This document shows positions 16,959-25,048 of a DNA stretch of 64,000 nt, one piece after another (the stretch's first letter is position 1; each line of letters opens with the position of its first letter). The stretch lies in contig JAXGYZ010000007.1 of assembly GCA_040772005.1 (NCBI GenBank), positions 244,268-308,267 of the forward strand. Reading direction: 5' to 3'. The DNA is from MWBF01 sp040772005 (GTDB taxonomy: Bacteria; Chloroflexota; Anaerolineae; CG2-30-64-16). The notes beneath the pieces are model-generated. The model searched no databases. It was not told the origin of the DNA and saw only the letters and a program-made list of their open reading frames with translations. The position numbers were made by a program, and so were the translations under genes.

Positions 16959-17870
16959 CTATTTTACAACTTTATCCACGCGGCAGACGTTGCGCAGCTT
17001 ACCGATGCCGTCGATTTCGATCGTCACAATGTCACCGTCCCGCAGGTAGTGCGGCGGGTTGGCGTAGTGGCCGACGCCGGGCGGCGTGCCGGTCAGGATG
17101 ATGTCGCCCGGCAGCAGGGTAAACGAATGTGAGAGAAACTCGATGAGCGCAGGAATGCGGAAGATGAGCTGATCCGTGTTCGACGACTGCATGGTCTGGC
17201 CGTTGACCGTGCAGCGAATCGGCAGGTCGTGCGGATCGGCGATCTCGTCCGCGGTCACGATCCAGGGACCGAGCGGGCAGAAGGTGTCGAGCGACTTGCC
17301 GCGCACCCACTGGCCGTCGTCCTGCTGGATGTCGCGCGCGGTCACGTCATTCGCGCAGGTGTAACCGAAAACGTAGCTCATTGCATCGGCGGCCGCGACC
17401 CGGTACGCCGGCTTGCCGACAACCACCGCCAGCTCCGCCTCATAGTCGATCTTGTCCGACAGTGCCGGGTCCCAGCGGATTGCGTCGTCCGGGCCGATTA
17501 CGCTCGTCGGGTACTTCGCGAAGAGGACCGGTCGCGAGGGCGGTTTGCGCCCGCCTTCGAGTACGTGATCGAGATAGTTCAGCCCGATGGCGCAGATCTT
17601 GGATGGACGGATCGGCGGCGCCAGCAAGAGGTCCGCCAACCCGTGCAGGAACGAGCTCAACCCGTCGCCCTTCAGATCGAACGCACGGATGTCAGCGGCA
17701 AGCTGCTCCCACGCCGCGGGGCCGGCCTCGATGACTTCTTGCAGGGTGTCCAGTTCAACCGGTTGGCGCGTCGCCGCCTCCTGCGCGGCAGCCACGTCCA
17801 GGACGGTGTCGTCTCCAACCAGCACGCCGAGGCGCGACTGGCCCTGATGGATGAAGGTTAGCAGGCGCAC
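16959..17870 (-). CDS. Fumarylacetoacetate hydrolase family protein
   Basis: 303 residues from a GTG start at 17870 behind AAAGGAG. The catalytic domain shows ICAIGLNYLDHVLEGG, PVLFAKYPTSVIGPDDAI and DYEAELAVVVGKPA with its acidic metal ligands. FGYTCANDVTARDIQQDDGQ is typical, as is the late ILTGTPPGVGHY. Family members cleave or isomerise C-C bonds in beta-diketo acids (2-oxo-hept-3-ene-dioate isomerase, acylpyruvase and similar), using Mg2+. The N-terminal about 70 residues (RLLTFIHQGQSRLGVLVGDD) are the usual accessory domain. Precise substrate unknown. Confidence 0.92.
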   Translation of the reverse strand: MRLLTFIHQGQSRLGVLVGDDTVLDVAAAQEAATRQPVELDTLQEVIEAGPAAWEQLAADIRAFDLKGDGLSSFLHGLADLLLAPPIRPSKICAIGLNYLDHVLEGGRKPPSRPVLFAKYPTSVIGPDDAIRWDPALSDKIDYEAELAVVVGKPAYRVAAADAMSYVFGYTCANDVTARDIQQDDGQWVRGKSLDTFCPLGPWIVTADEIADPHDLPIRCTVNGQTMQSSNTDQLIFRIPALIEFLSHSFTLLPGDIILTGTPPGVGHYANPPHYLRDGDIVTIEIDGIGKLRNVCRVDKVVK

Positions 17871-18017
17871 TGAAAACTCCTTTCGACGAATTGCGAATGA
17901 CGAATGACGAATTATGAAGCATCCTGAGCGGGTGGACGGTTCAACGTACCCGGCGGCTCACCGCCAGTCGAAGGATGCGGCCCGAAGGATGCGGTCCGAA
18001 GGATGCGGCCCGACCAG

Positions 18018-18680
18018 CTATTCACCCAGGAACAACAACTCCAACCGCTCGATCCGCCGGGGAGCCGTTTCATAGCCCAGTTCCGCCAGCAGCTCGTCCG
18101 GGCGGCCTGTCGCACCCGGTGCAGCACGCATCGTGACCTCAAACGCATGCCCGTGCGCAGTGCGCCCGGTGTACGTGAGCGCCTGAATGAGTGGGCGCAG
18201 GTCGTACCGGCTCACTTCTTTGCCGCGCCGGCGCTCGCGCCAGGCGTCGGGCCGGGCCAGAAACGCGTCCAGCTTGACCCGGAAATCCGCAGCATCCTCT
18301 TCGCTCTCGACCTCGACGTGATAGCGCGCGCCAGCCACCTGAGATTGCAGCGACGGCGTCTCCCGGCTGACCGGCTCGGCCGCGAGCGGGCGGATGCCCG
18401 GCGGCAGCGCGGCCGCGAGCCGCGCGATAAACTCCGCCGGGTCGAGCGCCGCGTTGAGATACACATCAGCCAGCTCCGCGCGACCGGTAAAGCCGACGGG
18501 CATGGCCGCGGCAAACTGGAGCCGCGCCTGCGGATTGAAGCCCTGGGTGTAGGCCAGCGGCAACTGCGCGCGGCGGATGGCTCGCTCCCAGGTGCGGTGC
18601 ATGTCGAGGTGACCGACGTACTTCACGGTGTCGTCGGTCGCAAAGGTCACGCGCATTCGCTGAACGTAAGTTTCCTGCAT
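18018..18680 (-). CDS. TIGR03936 / DUF2344 family radical-SAM-associated protein
   Basis: 220 residues from ATG 18680, which follows AAAGGTG. RMRVTFATDDTVKYVGHLD and RTWERAIRRAQLPLAYTQGF open the family domain. NPQARLQFAAAMPVG and TGRAELADVYLN complete its first half. This domain is encoded next to, or fused to, the B12-binding radical SAM protein found directly upstream on the same strand (18790-20793), so the two probably act together. Their reaction is unknown; a tRNA- or ribosome-linked role has been suggested from neighbourhoods elsewhere. Confidence 0.9.
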   Translation of the reverse strand: MQETYVQRMRVTFATDDTVKYVGHLDMHRTWERAIRRAQLPLAYTQGFNPQARLQFAAAMPVGFTGRAELADVYLNAALDPAEFIARLAAALPPGIRPLAAEPVSRETPSLQSQVAGARYHVEVESEEDAADFRVKLDAFLARPDAWRERRRGKEVSRYDLRPLIQALTYTGRTAHGHAFEVTMRAAPGATGRPDELLAELGYETAPRRIERLELLFLGE

Positions 18681-18705
18681 GGCACCTTTCAATAGAAGGC
18701 TGGTC

Positions 18706-18800
18706 AACGCTGATCGTCATGATTGACGCTGATTCTGCTGTATAGATTTATCCATGTGGATCAGCGCAGATCATGGTCATCAGCGCCCATCAGCGTTCTA
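18706..18800. repeat. GCTGAT-type palindromic intergenic repeat
   Basis: AACGCTGATCGTCATGATTG on the left is answered by GGTCATCAGCGCCCATCAGC and GTTCTA on the right, around a central TATAGATTTATCC. The arms consist of degenerate units GCTGAT. Closely similar structures lie at 41714-41841 and 44544-44632, all in intergenic DNA. Confidence 0.7.
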
Positions 18801-20793
18801 GCTTCACGTTCCGCTGCGGGACGCGCGGGCCAGCGGTGAGCGCGAGGTCCGGGCTCATATCCTCGTTGAAGTAGAGCGGCACAGGCCGCGCGTGCACGGG
18901 TTGGCGGACCTTATCCTTGCCCAGCGCGGGGCAGCCCCACGCGTCGTCGGCCACTTCCCTCCGCTCTTCCTTGAACTGCCCCAGGATGCCGCACGAGTAG
19001 CAGTGCTCGCGGCAATCGTCGATCACCGCGCCCTGCAGCGCGTGGCGGTACTCATCCTCCAGGAAGCGCCGCGCCACGCCCGCGCTGATGTGGTCCCACG
19101 GCAGCACCTCTGCCAGGTCGCGCGGCCGCCGGGCATACCAGTCGGGGTCCAGCCCCATCTCGTCGAACGCCTGCCGCCATGCCGCGAACCGGAACTGGTC
19201 ACCCCAGCCGTCGAACTGCGCGCCCAACTGCCAGGCCCGCCGGATGACGCCTGCCAGCCGCCGGTCGCCCCGGCTCAACGCCGCCTCGATGAGCGTCTCC
19301 TGCGGGTTGTTCCAGCTGAACTCCAGCCCGGGTGCGCGCAACTGCCGCTCCAGCACACCGATCTGCGCCCGGATTTCCTGTTCATCGGCCAGCGCCGCCC
19401 ACTGGAAGGGCGTGTGCGGCTTGGGAACGAGCGTGCTCACCCCGATCCGCACGCTGGATTTCTTGCCCAGCACCTGGAAGCCGGTCTTGCGGACCGCGTG
19501 CGCCAGGTCCGCGAGGGCCTGCACGTCGTCCAGGGTTTGCGTCGGGTGCCCGATCATGAAATACATCTTGATCGTCGTCCAGCCCCGGCTGTAGACCTCG
19601 GCCGCGGTGTCCAGCATGGCCTGCGTGGCGATGGGCTTGTTGATAACATCGCGCAGCCGGTCGGTGGCTGCCTCGGGCGCGAAGGTGAAGCCGGAACGGC
19701 GGCGGCCCTTCTCCAGCATCTCCATCAGCTCCACGCTGAACGATTCGATGCGCAGGCTCGGCAGGCCGATGGAGAGCTTGCCTTCACCGTGCCGCGCGAC
19801 CACCCCCTTGACCAGCTCACCGATCCTGCTGTAGTCCGACGAGCTGAGCGAGAGAAAGCTGACCTCTTCGAACCCGGTCTCCACGACCATCCGGTCCACC
19901 GCGGCCAGCACCTCCTCGACGGGCCGCTCGCGCACCGGGCGGAAGATCATGCCCGCCTGGCAGAAGCGGCAGCCGCGCGTGCAGCCGCGCTGGATTTCGA
20001 TGGCCGCCCGGTTATGCACGATGTCGATGAAGGGCACGATGAACTTCGTCGGCGGGGGCGGCAGCACGGGCACGATGCGCTTGGTCACGACCGGCGGCGC
20101 AGGTTCGCCCGCGATGGGCGTCGTGGCGGCGAGCGTGCCGTCCGGATGGTAGCGTGCCTCATAAAACGACGGCACGTACACCCCTTCGATCGCGGCCAGC
20201 CGGCGCAGCGCCTCGACCCGGCTCAGCCCGGCGCGGCGCGCATCGGTCCACGCGCGCGTGATTTCGAGGATGGCCTCCTCGCCCTCGCCGATGGCGAACG
20301 CGTCGAAGAACGCATGCATCGGCTCGGGATTGAGACAGGCTGACCCGCCCGCGAGCACGAGCGGCTCGTCCGTCCGGTCGGCCGCGGCCAGCGGGATGCC
20401 CGCCAGGTCGAGGCAGGTCAGAACGTTCGTATAGAGCTGCTCGTACGGCAGGCTGAACCCGAGCACATCGAAGTCGGCCAGGGGCCTCCGGCTTTCGAGC
20501 GCGTACAGCGGCACCGCCTCGCGTCGCATTGCAGCCAGCATGTCCACCCAGGGCGCATACGCGCGCTGCGCGAGCATGTCAGGTTGCCGGTTGACAATGT
20601 CGTAGAGAATCGCGAGGCCCAGGTTGGACATGCCGAGGTCGTACACATCGGGGAAGATGAGTGCAACCCGGTAGGGGGTCGCATCCCATTCCTTGACGAC
20701 GCTGTTGAACTCGCCGCCGGTGTAGCGGGCCGGCTTCTGCACGAACGGCAGGATCCGGTCCAGGGCGCGCGAGATGGTTTCGGGGGTATGCAT
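18790..20793 (-). CDS. TIGR03960 family B12-binding-domain radical SAM protein
   Basis: 667 residues from ATG 20793 (a GTG directly precedes it; AAGGAG lies upstream). The N-terminal domain has the cobalamin-binding-like fold: RVALIFPDVYDLGMSNLGLA, VDMLAAMRREAVPLYALES and VLGFSLPYEQLYTN. The radical SAM core holds RGCTRGCRFCQAG, a CxxxCxxC motif, with MYFMIGHPTQTLDDVQA further on. A late cysteine pair (CREHCYSCG) may bind another metal. It belongs with the DUF2344 protein downstream. The enzyme should use SAM and a [4Fe-4S] cluster in the cytosol; its substrate is unknown. Confidence 0.94.
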   Translation of the reverse strand: MHTPETISRALDRILPFVQKPARYTGGEFNSVVKEWDATPYRVALIFPDVYDLGMSNLGLAILYDIVNRQPDMLAQRAYAPWVDMLAAMRREAVPLYALESRRPLADFDVLGFSLPYEQLYTNVLTCLDLAGIPLAAADRTDEPLVLAGGSACLNPEPMHAFFDAFAIGEGEEAILEITRAWTDARRAGLSRVEALRRLAAIEGVYVPSFYEARYHPDGTLAATTPIAGEPAPPVVTKRIVPVLPPPPTKFIVPFIDIVHNRAAIEIQRGCTRGCRFCQAGMIFRPVRERPVEEVLAAVDRMVVETGFEEVSFLSLSSSDYSRIGELVKGVVARHGEGKLSIGLPSLRIESFSVELMEMLEKGRRRSGFTFAPEAATDRLRDVINKPIATQAMLDTAAEVYSRGWTTIKMYFMIGHPTQTLDDVQALADLAHAVRKTGFQVLGKKSSVRIGVSTLVPKPHTPFQWAALADEQEIRAQIGVLERQLRAPGLEFSWNNPQETLIEAALSRGDRRLAGVIRRAWQLGAQFDGWGDQFRFAAWRQAFDEMGLDPDWYARRPRDLAEVLPWDHISAGVARRFLEDEYRHALQGAVIDDCREHCYSCGILGQFKEERREVADDAWGCPALGKDKVRQPVHARPVPLYFNEDMSPDLALTAGPRVPQRNVKLER

Positions 20794-20919
20794 CACTCAC
20801 TCCTTCTACCTGCCAGCCTCTGGCAGGGCGGGGTTTGTACCCGCTGGCAAACTACCTCAGTATAACAGGGAACAGCGTGGACGCGAAAACGCCCGGTGCG
20901 GGAGCGCCAGCCCTCTGAT

Positions 20920-20948
20920 TTGACACACCCGTGCCAAACCCATATAAT
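20920..20948 (+). promoter_or_regulatory. Consensus sigma70 promoter of tRNA-Glu
   Basis: TTGACA at 20920-20925 and TATAAT at 20943-20948, both perfect, with a 17-bp spacer. It is the best-matching promoter in the window and sits 13 bp before the tRNA. Confidence 0.9.
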
Positions 20949-20961
20949 GCCCTTCGTCAGT

Positions 20962-21034
20962 GGCGGATTCGTCTAGAGGCCCAGGATATCGCCCTCTCAA
21001 GGCGGAGACACGGGTTCGAATCCCGTATCCGCTA
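20962..21034 (+). tRNA. tRNA-Glu (anticodon CTC)
   Basis: 73 nt. The acceptor strands GGCGGAT and ATCCGCT pair over 7 bp (one G-T). The anticodon stem TCGCC/GGCGG encloses the loop CTCTCAA, giving anticodon CTC for GAG codons. The T arm is ACGGG-TTCGAAT-CCCGT. D-arm sequence TCGTCTAGAGGCCCAGGA is typical of glutamate tRNA. The discriminator base is A at 21034 and CCA is not encoded. Confidence 0.95.
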
Positions 21035-21044
21035 CCTCCACAAA

Positions 21045-21070
21045 GCCCCGGCAGTGCCCGGGGCGTTTTT
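21045..21070 (+). terminator. Intrinsic terminator of tRNA-Glu
   Basis: GCCCCGG (21045-21051) and CCGGGGC (21058-21064) form a 7-bp GC stem, followed by GTTTTT. Confidence 0.85.
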
Positions 21071-21096
21071 GTTCACGACACCAGACGGAGGCACGC

Positions 21097-21804
21097 GTGA
21101 CCGTAGAAAACCCTGCACAGGCAATCGCACCCGCTGAAACCGAAGGCCAGGCCCCGTCGCCGCCGCCGCCCACCCGGGTGCTACTGATTCGGCACGGCGT
21201 CAATGATTATGTAAAAACACACCGGCTGGCCTGCCGCCTGCCGGGTGTCCATCTGAATGCGGAGGGGCTGGCCCAGGCTGAGGCGATGACACAGCGATTG
21301 AGCGTCATGAAAGTCGAGGCGGTCTACTCCAGCCCTCTCGAGCGCGCGCAGGAGACTGCGGCCCCATTGGGCCGGGTGCTGAACCTGCCCGTCCGGGTCA
21401 TCGACGGCATCATGGAAACCGATTGCGGCGAATGGGCCGGCCAGAAGATCGAGGACCTGAACAAGCTCGACCTGTGGAAGCAGCTCCAGGTGTATCCGAG
21501 CGGGGTGCGCTTCCCTGGCGGCGAGAGCTTCGCGGACATCCAGGCGCGCATGGTGGCGACCATCGAAAAGCTGTCCACCGAACACGCACACCAGACCATC
21601 GCGCTCGTCTCGCACGCAGACCCGATCAAGCTGGCACTGGCGTTCTTTGCGGGCATTCCCTTGGATCTGTTCCAGCGGCTCATGGTTGCGCCTGCATCCA
21701 TCAGCGAGATCGAGTTTGGGCCGTTCCGCCCGGCCATCGTGCGCATCAACGACTGCGCGCACATCCCTCCGCCGCCGGAAGCGACCGCGGAGGCAAAGAA
21801 ATAA
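21097..21804 (+). CDS. Histidine phosphatase family protein (MSMEG_4193-type putative phosphomutase)
   Basis: 235 residues from GTG 21097 behind GACGGAGG. The catalytic RHG motif is in VLLIRHGVNDYVKTHRLACR. VYSSPLERAQETAAPLG and TDCGEWAGQ follow, and TIALVSHADPIKLAL carries the second catalytic His. The wording of the active-site region matches the MSMEG_4193 branch (TIGR03848), encoded next to DUF3090 and SCO1664-type genes in Actinobacteria and Chloroflexota; the same two genes follow here. Substrate is unknown. Confidence 0.92.
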   Translation: MTVENPAQAIAPAETEGQAPSPPPPTRVLLIRHGVNDYVKTHRLACRLPGVHLNAEGLAQAEAMTQRLSVMKVEAVYSSPLERAQETAAPLGRVLNLPVRVIDGIMETDCGEWAGQKIEDLNKLDLWKQLQVYPSGVRFPGGESFADIQARMVATIEKLSTEHAHQTIALVSHADPIKLALAFFAGIPLDLFQRLMVAPASISEIEFGPFRPAIVRINDCAHIPPPPEATAEAKK

Positions 21805-21868
21805 TCCGGCGCCTGCCTGGTTCAGGCAACGCTGCATGGCTGTTATGCCTGCAAGAGGCTCAAGACAA

Positions 21869-22444
21869 ATGATCGATACGCCACTCGCCTTTGGGGCGCT
21901 TTCCTACTCGGAAGATGACATCTACCCGGTGACACGCATCACCACCGGCGCCATTGGCGAGCCGGGCCACCGCATCTTCATCCTCCAGGCCCATGTCGGC
22001 GATGAGCCATTCTCCTGGGTCGTCGAGAAGGATCAGGTGCGGGCACTCGGCCGCGCCATTCCGGAACTGCTCGCCAGCGTACGCCGGGAGTTTCCCGAGC
22101 TGGGGGACCCGCTCGTGGCCGCAACGCCCAATCTGGAAGTCAGCGCACCGTTCGAACCCATTTTTCGCGTCGGCAGCCTGGGCGTCGGTTACGACCGACT
22201 GCACGACATGGTGGTGCTGACCCTCGTCGATGCCGAGGTGCTGCGCGAAGACATCGAGCAGGATGCTGACGCCGAGACCGGTCAGAGCATCTACCTCACC
22301 CGCGGCCAGGCGTTTCTCCTGGGCCAGCAGACCGAGCGCGTCGTCGCAGCAGGCCGGCCCATCTGCCCGGGCTGCGGCGAGCCGATCGACGACTTCGGCC
22401 ACTTCTGCCTGCCCGTGCAGCGCCGCGGCGAATACCTGCAATAA
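21869..22444 (+). CDS. DUF3090 family protein
   Basis: 191 residues from ATG 21869; an in-frame ATG at 21836 would add 11 residues and cannot be excluded. The start LAFGALSYSEDDIYPVTRIT and the body HRIFILQAHVGDEPFSWVVE and KDQVRALGRAIPELL match the family. The C-terminal PICPGCGEPIDDFGHFC has three cysteines and a histidine placed to bind zinc. The family (TIGR03847) is defined by its link to the phosphomutase-like gene upstream and the SCO1664-like gene downstream. The molecular function is not known. Confidence 0.92.
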   Translation: MIDTPLAFGALSYSEDDIYPVTRITTGAIGEPGHRIFILQAHVGDEPFSWVVEKDQVRALGRAIPELLASVRREFPELGDPLVAATPNLEVSAPFEPIFRVGSLGVGYDRLHDMVVLTLVDAEVLREDIEQDADAETGQSIYLTRGQAFLLGQQTERVVAAGRPICPGCGEPIDDFGHFCLPVQRRGEYLQ

Positions 22445-22481
22445 ACCACTCAGGGATGTACCTGCCATTTGTCGCGCACAG

Positions 22482-22566
22482 GCACATCCCTCACCTTGTC
22501 ACCTTGTCACCTTGTCACCTGTTCACCCGTTCACCCGTTCACCTCTTCCCCTCTTCACTCCGTCAC
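22482..22566. repeat. Degenerate heptad repeat tract
   Basis: A tandem run of units such as CACCTTGTCACCTTGTCACC and GTTCACCCGTTCACC, with period about 7-9 bp, lies between the DUF3090 and SCO1664-like genes. It has the same character as one arm of the inverted repeat at 1306-1509. Confidence 0.65.
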
Positions 22567-22633
22567 TGGTATGGCCGCATACAGCAGCCGCCCCACAAAT
22601 GCGCTAGTGTGAACGTTGGGAGCATGAGATTCC

Positions 22634-23419
22634 ATGACGCCAAAGAGAACGCTGGCCGATGCTGATTGCGCAGTCCCCTGGCCGAGCGATGGCACAGAGG
22701 CGGCTCGCCTGCTGCGCCTGCTCGGCGAGGGTGAGCTGACGCTGCAAGGCTTGATGCCCTGGAGCTCAAACTACACCTTCCTGGGCCGGGTCGGCAACGG
22801 AACCGCAACGCAAGAAGTCATCTACAAGCCGATCCGGGGCGAGCGGCCGCTGTGGGATTTTCCGAAGGGCACACTTGCCAAGCGGGAGGTCGCAGCCTTT
22901 GTCGTCTGCCACGCGCTCGGTTGGGACTTCGTGCCGCCGACCGTCCTGCGTAGCGGCCCGCACGGCCGCGGCTCGGTGCAGCTCTACGTGGACGTAGATG
23001 CCGACGAGCACTTCTTCACTTTTCGCGATGACCCGCGCTACCAGCGCAGCCTGCAGGCTCTCGCCCTTTTCGATATCATCACCAACAACGCGGACCGCAA
23101 GGGCGGACACTGCCTGCGCACGGTCGATGGCTGCATCATCGCCATCGACCAGGGCCTCTGCTTCCACGTAGAACCGAAGCTACGTACGGTCATCTGGGAT
23201 TTCGCGGGGCAGCCGGTGCCCACAGACTTGCGCTTCCCGATCGCGCGGCTGGCCGATGAACTTGACGAGCCTGACAGCGAAACGGTGCAGGCCTTGCACG
23301 CACTGCTGTTTGAAGGTGAGATCGCGGCACTGCGCCGTCGCACCCACGAGCTGGTCATGGCCGAGTGCTTCCCGGATCCGCCGGAGGATCGCCGGCCGTA
23401 TCCGTGGCCGTTGGTGTAA
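22634..23419 (+). CDS. SCO1664 family protein (PI3/PI4-kinase-like fold)
   Basis: 261 residues. GVGNGT-like loop region FLGRVGNGTATQEVIYKPI and PLWDFPKGTLAKREVAAFVV resemble the nucleotide-binding half of a kinase fold. ALFDIITNNADRKGGHCLRT then IAIDQGLCFH resemble the catalytic and metal loops (N, D, D) of phosphoinositide-3/4-kinase-like proteins. The family is TIGR03843. It completes the conserved trio with the phosphomutase-like and DUF3090 genes. Kinase activity is plausible from motif placement but undemonstrated. Confidence 0.9.
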   Translation: MTPKRTLADADCAVPWPSDGTEAARLLRLLGEGELTLQGLMPWSSNYTFLGRVGNGTATQEVIYKPIRGERPLWDFPKGTLAKREVAAFVVCHALGWDFVPPTVLRSGPHGRGSVQLYVDVDADEHFFTFRDDPRYQRSLQALALFDIITNNADRKGGHCLRTVDGCIIAIDQGLCFHVEPKLRTVIWDFAGQPVPTDLRFPIARLADELDEPDSETVQALHALLFEGEIAALRRRTHELVMAECFPDPPEDRRPYPWPLV

Positions 23420-23523
23420 CGGGTTGCAGGTTACAAGTTGCAGGTTGGAGGTCGTAACACTAAATTGGACTGGCTGCGATCAGCCTGCTTCCGGCATCCA
23501 GCTTCGAGTCTGTGGAGGGGGAA

Positions 23524-23889
23524 ATGGCAAACGCAATCAACTGGTTCGAAATACCCGTGAGCGACATGCACCGCGCGGCCATATTCTATAGCACCATCCT
23601 GGGAATCACCCTGGAAGCAGGGCCAGCCAGCGAGGGCTACATGATGGCCACCTTCCCCGCCGAGAAAGGTGTCAGCGGAGCACTCGTTTCGGGCGAGGGC
23701 TATGTTCCCAGTTCTAATGGCACGACCGTGTACCTCAACGGGGGCAACGACTTGAGCGAGGTGCTCGACCGGGTCGAAGACGCAGGTGGCAAGATTCTCG
23801 TGCCCAAGACGAACATCGGCGAGAACGGCTTCTTTGCCTTCTTCCTGGACACCGAAGGCAACAAGGTCGGATTGCACTCGATGGAGTGA
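23524..23889 (+). CDS. VOC family protein (glyoxalase/bleomycin-resistance fold)
   Basis: 121 residues from ATG 23524, behind GTGGAGGGGGAA. The two beta-alpha-beta-beta-beta modules begin at NWFEIPVSDMHRAAIFYSTI and at GTTVYLNGGNDLSEVLDRVE. The ending GFFAFFLDTEGNKVGLHSME carries the conserved final Glu near the metal site, and an N-terminal Glu (FEIPV) is another possible ligand. Many VOC proteins are metal-dependent lyases, isomerases or drug-binding proteins; nothing here says which. Confidence 0.9.
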   Translation: MANAINWFEIPVSDMHRAAIFYSTILGITLEAGPASEGYMMATFPAEKGVSGALVSGEGYVPSSNGTTVYLNGGNDLSEVLDRVEDAGGKILVPKTNIGENGFFAFFLDTEGNKVGLHSME

Positions 23890-23893
23890 TTGG

Positions 23894-23993
23894 GATGAGT
23901 AACGAGTAAGGAGAAACGAGTAAAAGCGAATATGCTTTAGCGTTTACTCGTTACTCGTTACTCCTTACTCATTACTCGTTACTCTTTACTCAT
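23894..23993. repeat. Inverted repeat of GAGTAAC-type heptads between convergent genes
   Basis: GATGAGTAACGAGTAAGGAG on the left mirrors ACTCCTTACTCATTACTCGT and TTACTCAT on the right. The right arm repeats GTTACTC about five times. The gene ends of the VOC protein and ArfB face each other across it. Confidence 0.7.
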
Positions 23994-24432
23994 CCGCCGG
24001 CCTGCGCCGCATCTGCTTCACCTGCGAGCGACTGCGCTTGGCGGTAAGCCGCTGTTCGCGGGCCGCGGCGGTCGGCCGTGTGGGGACGCGGCGTCGGTGG
24101 ACGCGCAGTGCGCCTGCGAGCAACGCCTGAAACCGCTGCACAGCATCTTCCCGGTTGCTGAGCTGGCTGCGCGTCGCGGATGACACGACCCGCAGGACAC
24201 CCTCCCCGTCGATATAGCCGCCCAGCCGGTGCCTGATGCGGCTGCGCTGTTCCTCGCTGAGGCTCGGAGAGTGCGCCACGTCAAACAGCAGTTCCACGCG
24301 CGTGTCGCTGCGCTGGACATGCTGACCGCCCGGCCCGCTCGAACGGCTGAACCTGAAATCCAGCTCGCTCACGGGCACGGCCAATTCCTCGTTGATGCGC
24401 ACCCACTTCGATGCATCTTCCACCGTCATCAT
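23986..24432 (-). CDS. arfB: Alternative ribosome-rescue aminoacyl-tRNA hydrolase ArfB (YaeJ-like)
   Basis: 148 residues from one of two consecutive ATGs at 24432/24429 behind GAGGGG. The catalytic GGQ is in FRFSRSSGPGGQHVQRSDTR; the family usually has GGQNVNKVNT, so the following residues are slightly divergent. The basic C-terminal tail (REQRLTAKRSRSQVKQMRR) is the part that enters the mRNA channel of stalled ribosomes in ArfB. It would release peptides from non-stop ribosomes in the cytosol. The length fits ArfB (about 140) and excludes a full release factor. Confidence 0.93.
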   Translation of the reverse strand: MMTVEDASKWVRINEELAVPVSELDFRFSRSSGPGGQHVQRSDTRVELLFDVAHSPSLSEEQRSRIRHRLGGYIDGEGVLRVVSSATRSQLSNREDAVQRFQALLAGALRVHRRRVPTRPTAAAREQRLTAKRSRSQVKQMRRRPADE

Positions 24433-24479
24433 CCCCTCGCAAATGGCGTCATTCGGCTCACATTCTGCCACGCCGCGTC

Positions 24480-24572
24480 AGTTTGGACAAGACCGGCTAC
24501 AGCCGTAACCGGCCAGCACGCCCACAAACCCGGGTTTGTAACGGTGAAAGTTTGGACAAGGCCGGCTACAGC
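24480..24572. repeat. Direct repeat of 24 bp, 69 bp apart
   Basis: AGTTTGGACAAGACCGGCTA (continuing CAGC) at 24480-24503 recurs at 24549-24572 with one substitution (AGGCCGG). Both copies lie in the 206-bp spacer between arfB and the DUF2007 gene. A short hairpin ACAAACCCGGGTTTGT lies between them. Confidence 0.6.
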
Positions 24573-24638
24573 TCAACAAGTCACTGCGGATATCGCGCAA
24601 TTGCGACCTGTGCTATACTGGCACGCCAGGAGGCCATC

Positions 24639-24914
24639 ATGACAGACAATTTCCAACTGGTCACGGTATACCGCTCGCAGGGCATCCTCGGCGCAGAGGT
24701 GGTGCGCGCCAAGCTGGAAGCGGCAGGCGTGCCCGTCATCCTCAAGTACGAGTCCGCGGGCTTGGTGCTGGGCCTGACTGTGGACGGCCTCGGACTGGTC
24801 GAGGTGCAGGTGCCTGAGGAATGGGAGGCTGATGCTCTCGATCTGATCAATGAACCAGGTGACGAAGCGGATGCACCGGCGGATGAACTGGCAGACGAGG
24901 GCGAGCTCTCTTGA
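24639..24914 (+). CDS. DUF2007 family putative signal-transducing protein
   Basis: 91 residues, ATG 24639 behind CAGGAGG. The single domain reads LVTVYRSQGILGAEVVRAKL, then EAAGVPVILKYESAG and GLVEVQVPEEWEADALDLI, followed by an acidic tail. This is the DUF2007 (ferredoxin-like, PII-reminiscent) family, often annotated as signal transducing without direct proof. An extended -10 box TGCTATACT (24611-24619) lies 20 bp upstream of the start. Confidence 0.85.
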   Translation: MTDNFQLVTVYRSQGILGAEVVRAKLEAAGVPVILKYESAGLVLGLTVDGLGLVEVQVPEEWEADALDLINEPGDEADAPADELADEGELS

Positions 24915-24978
24915 CTCGCCTCTGCCGCCTGAGCCTCGACCCGCAGATATCAGGATTCCTGGCGAAAAGTCCTGGTAT

Positions 24979-25007
24979 TTGGCACCTGCCTCTTTCCCTG
25001 GTATACT
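24979..25007 (+). promoter_or_regulatory. Sigma70-type promoter of the uncharacterised gene at 25049
   Basis: TTGGCA at 24979-24984 and TATACT at 25002-25007 with a 17-bp spacer; predicted start about 35 nt before the GTG start codon. Confidence 0.7.
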
Positions 25008-25048
25008 ATGCGCTTGACTAGACGCAACCAACACAGGAGAGCCCAGGC

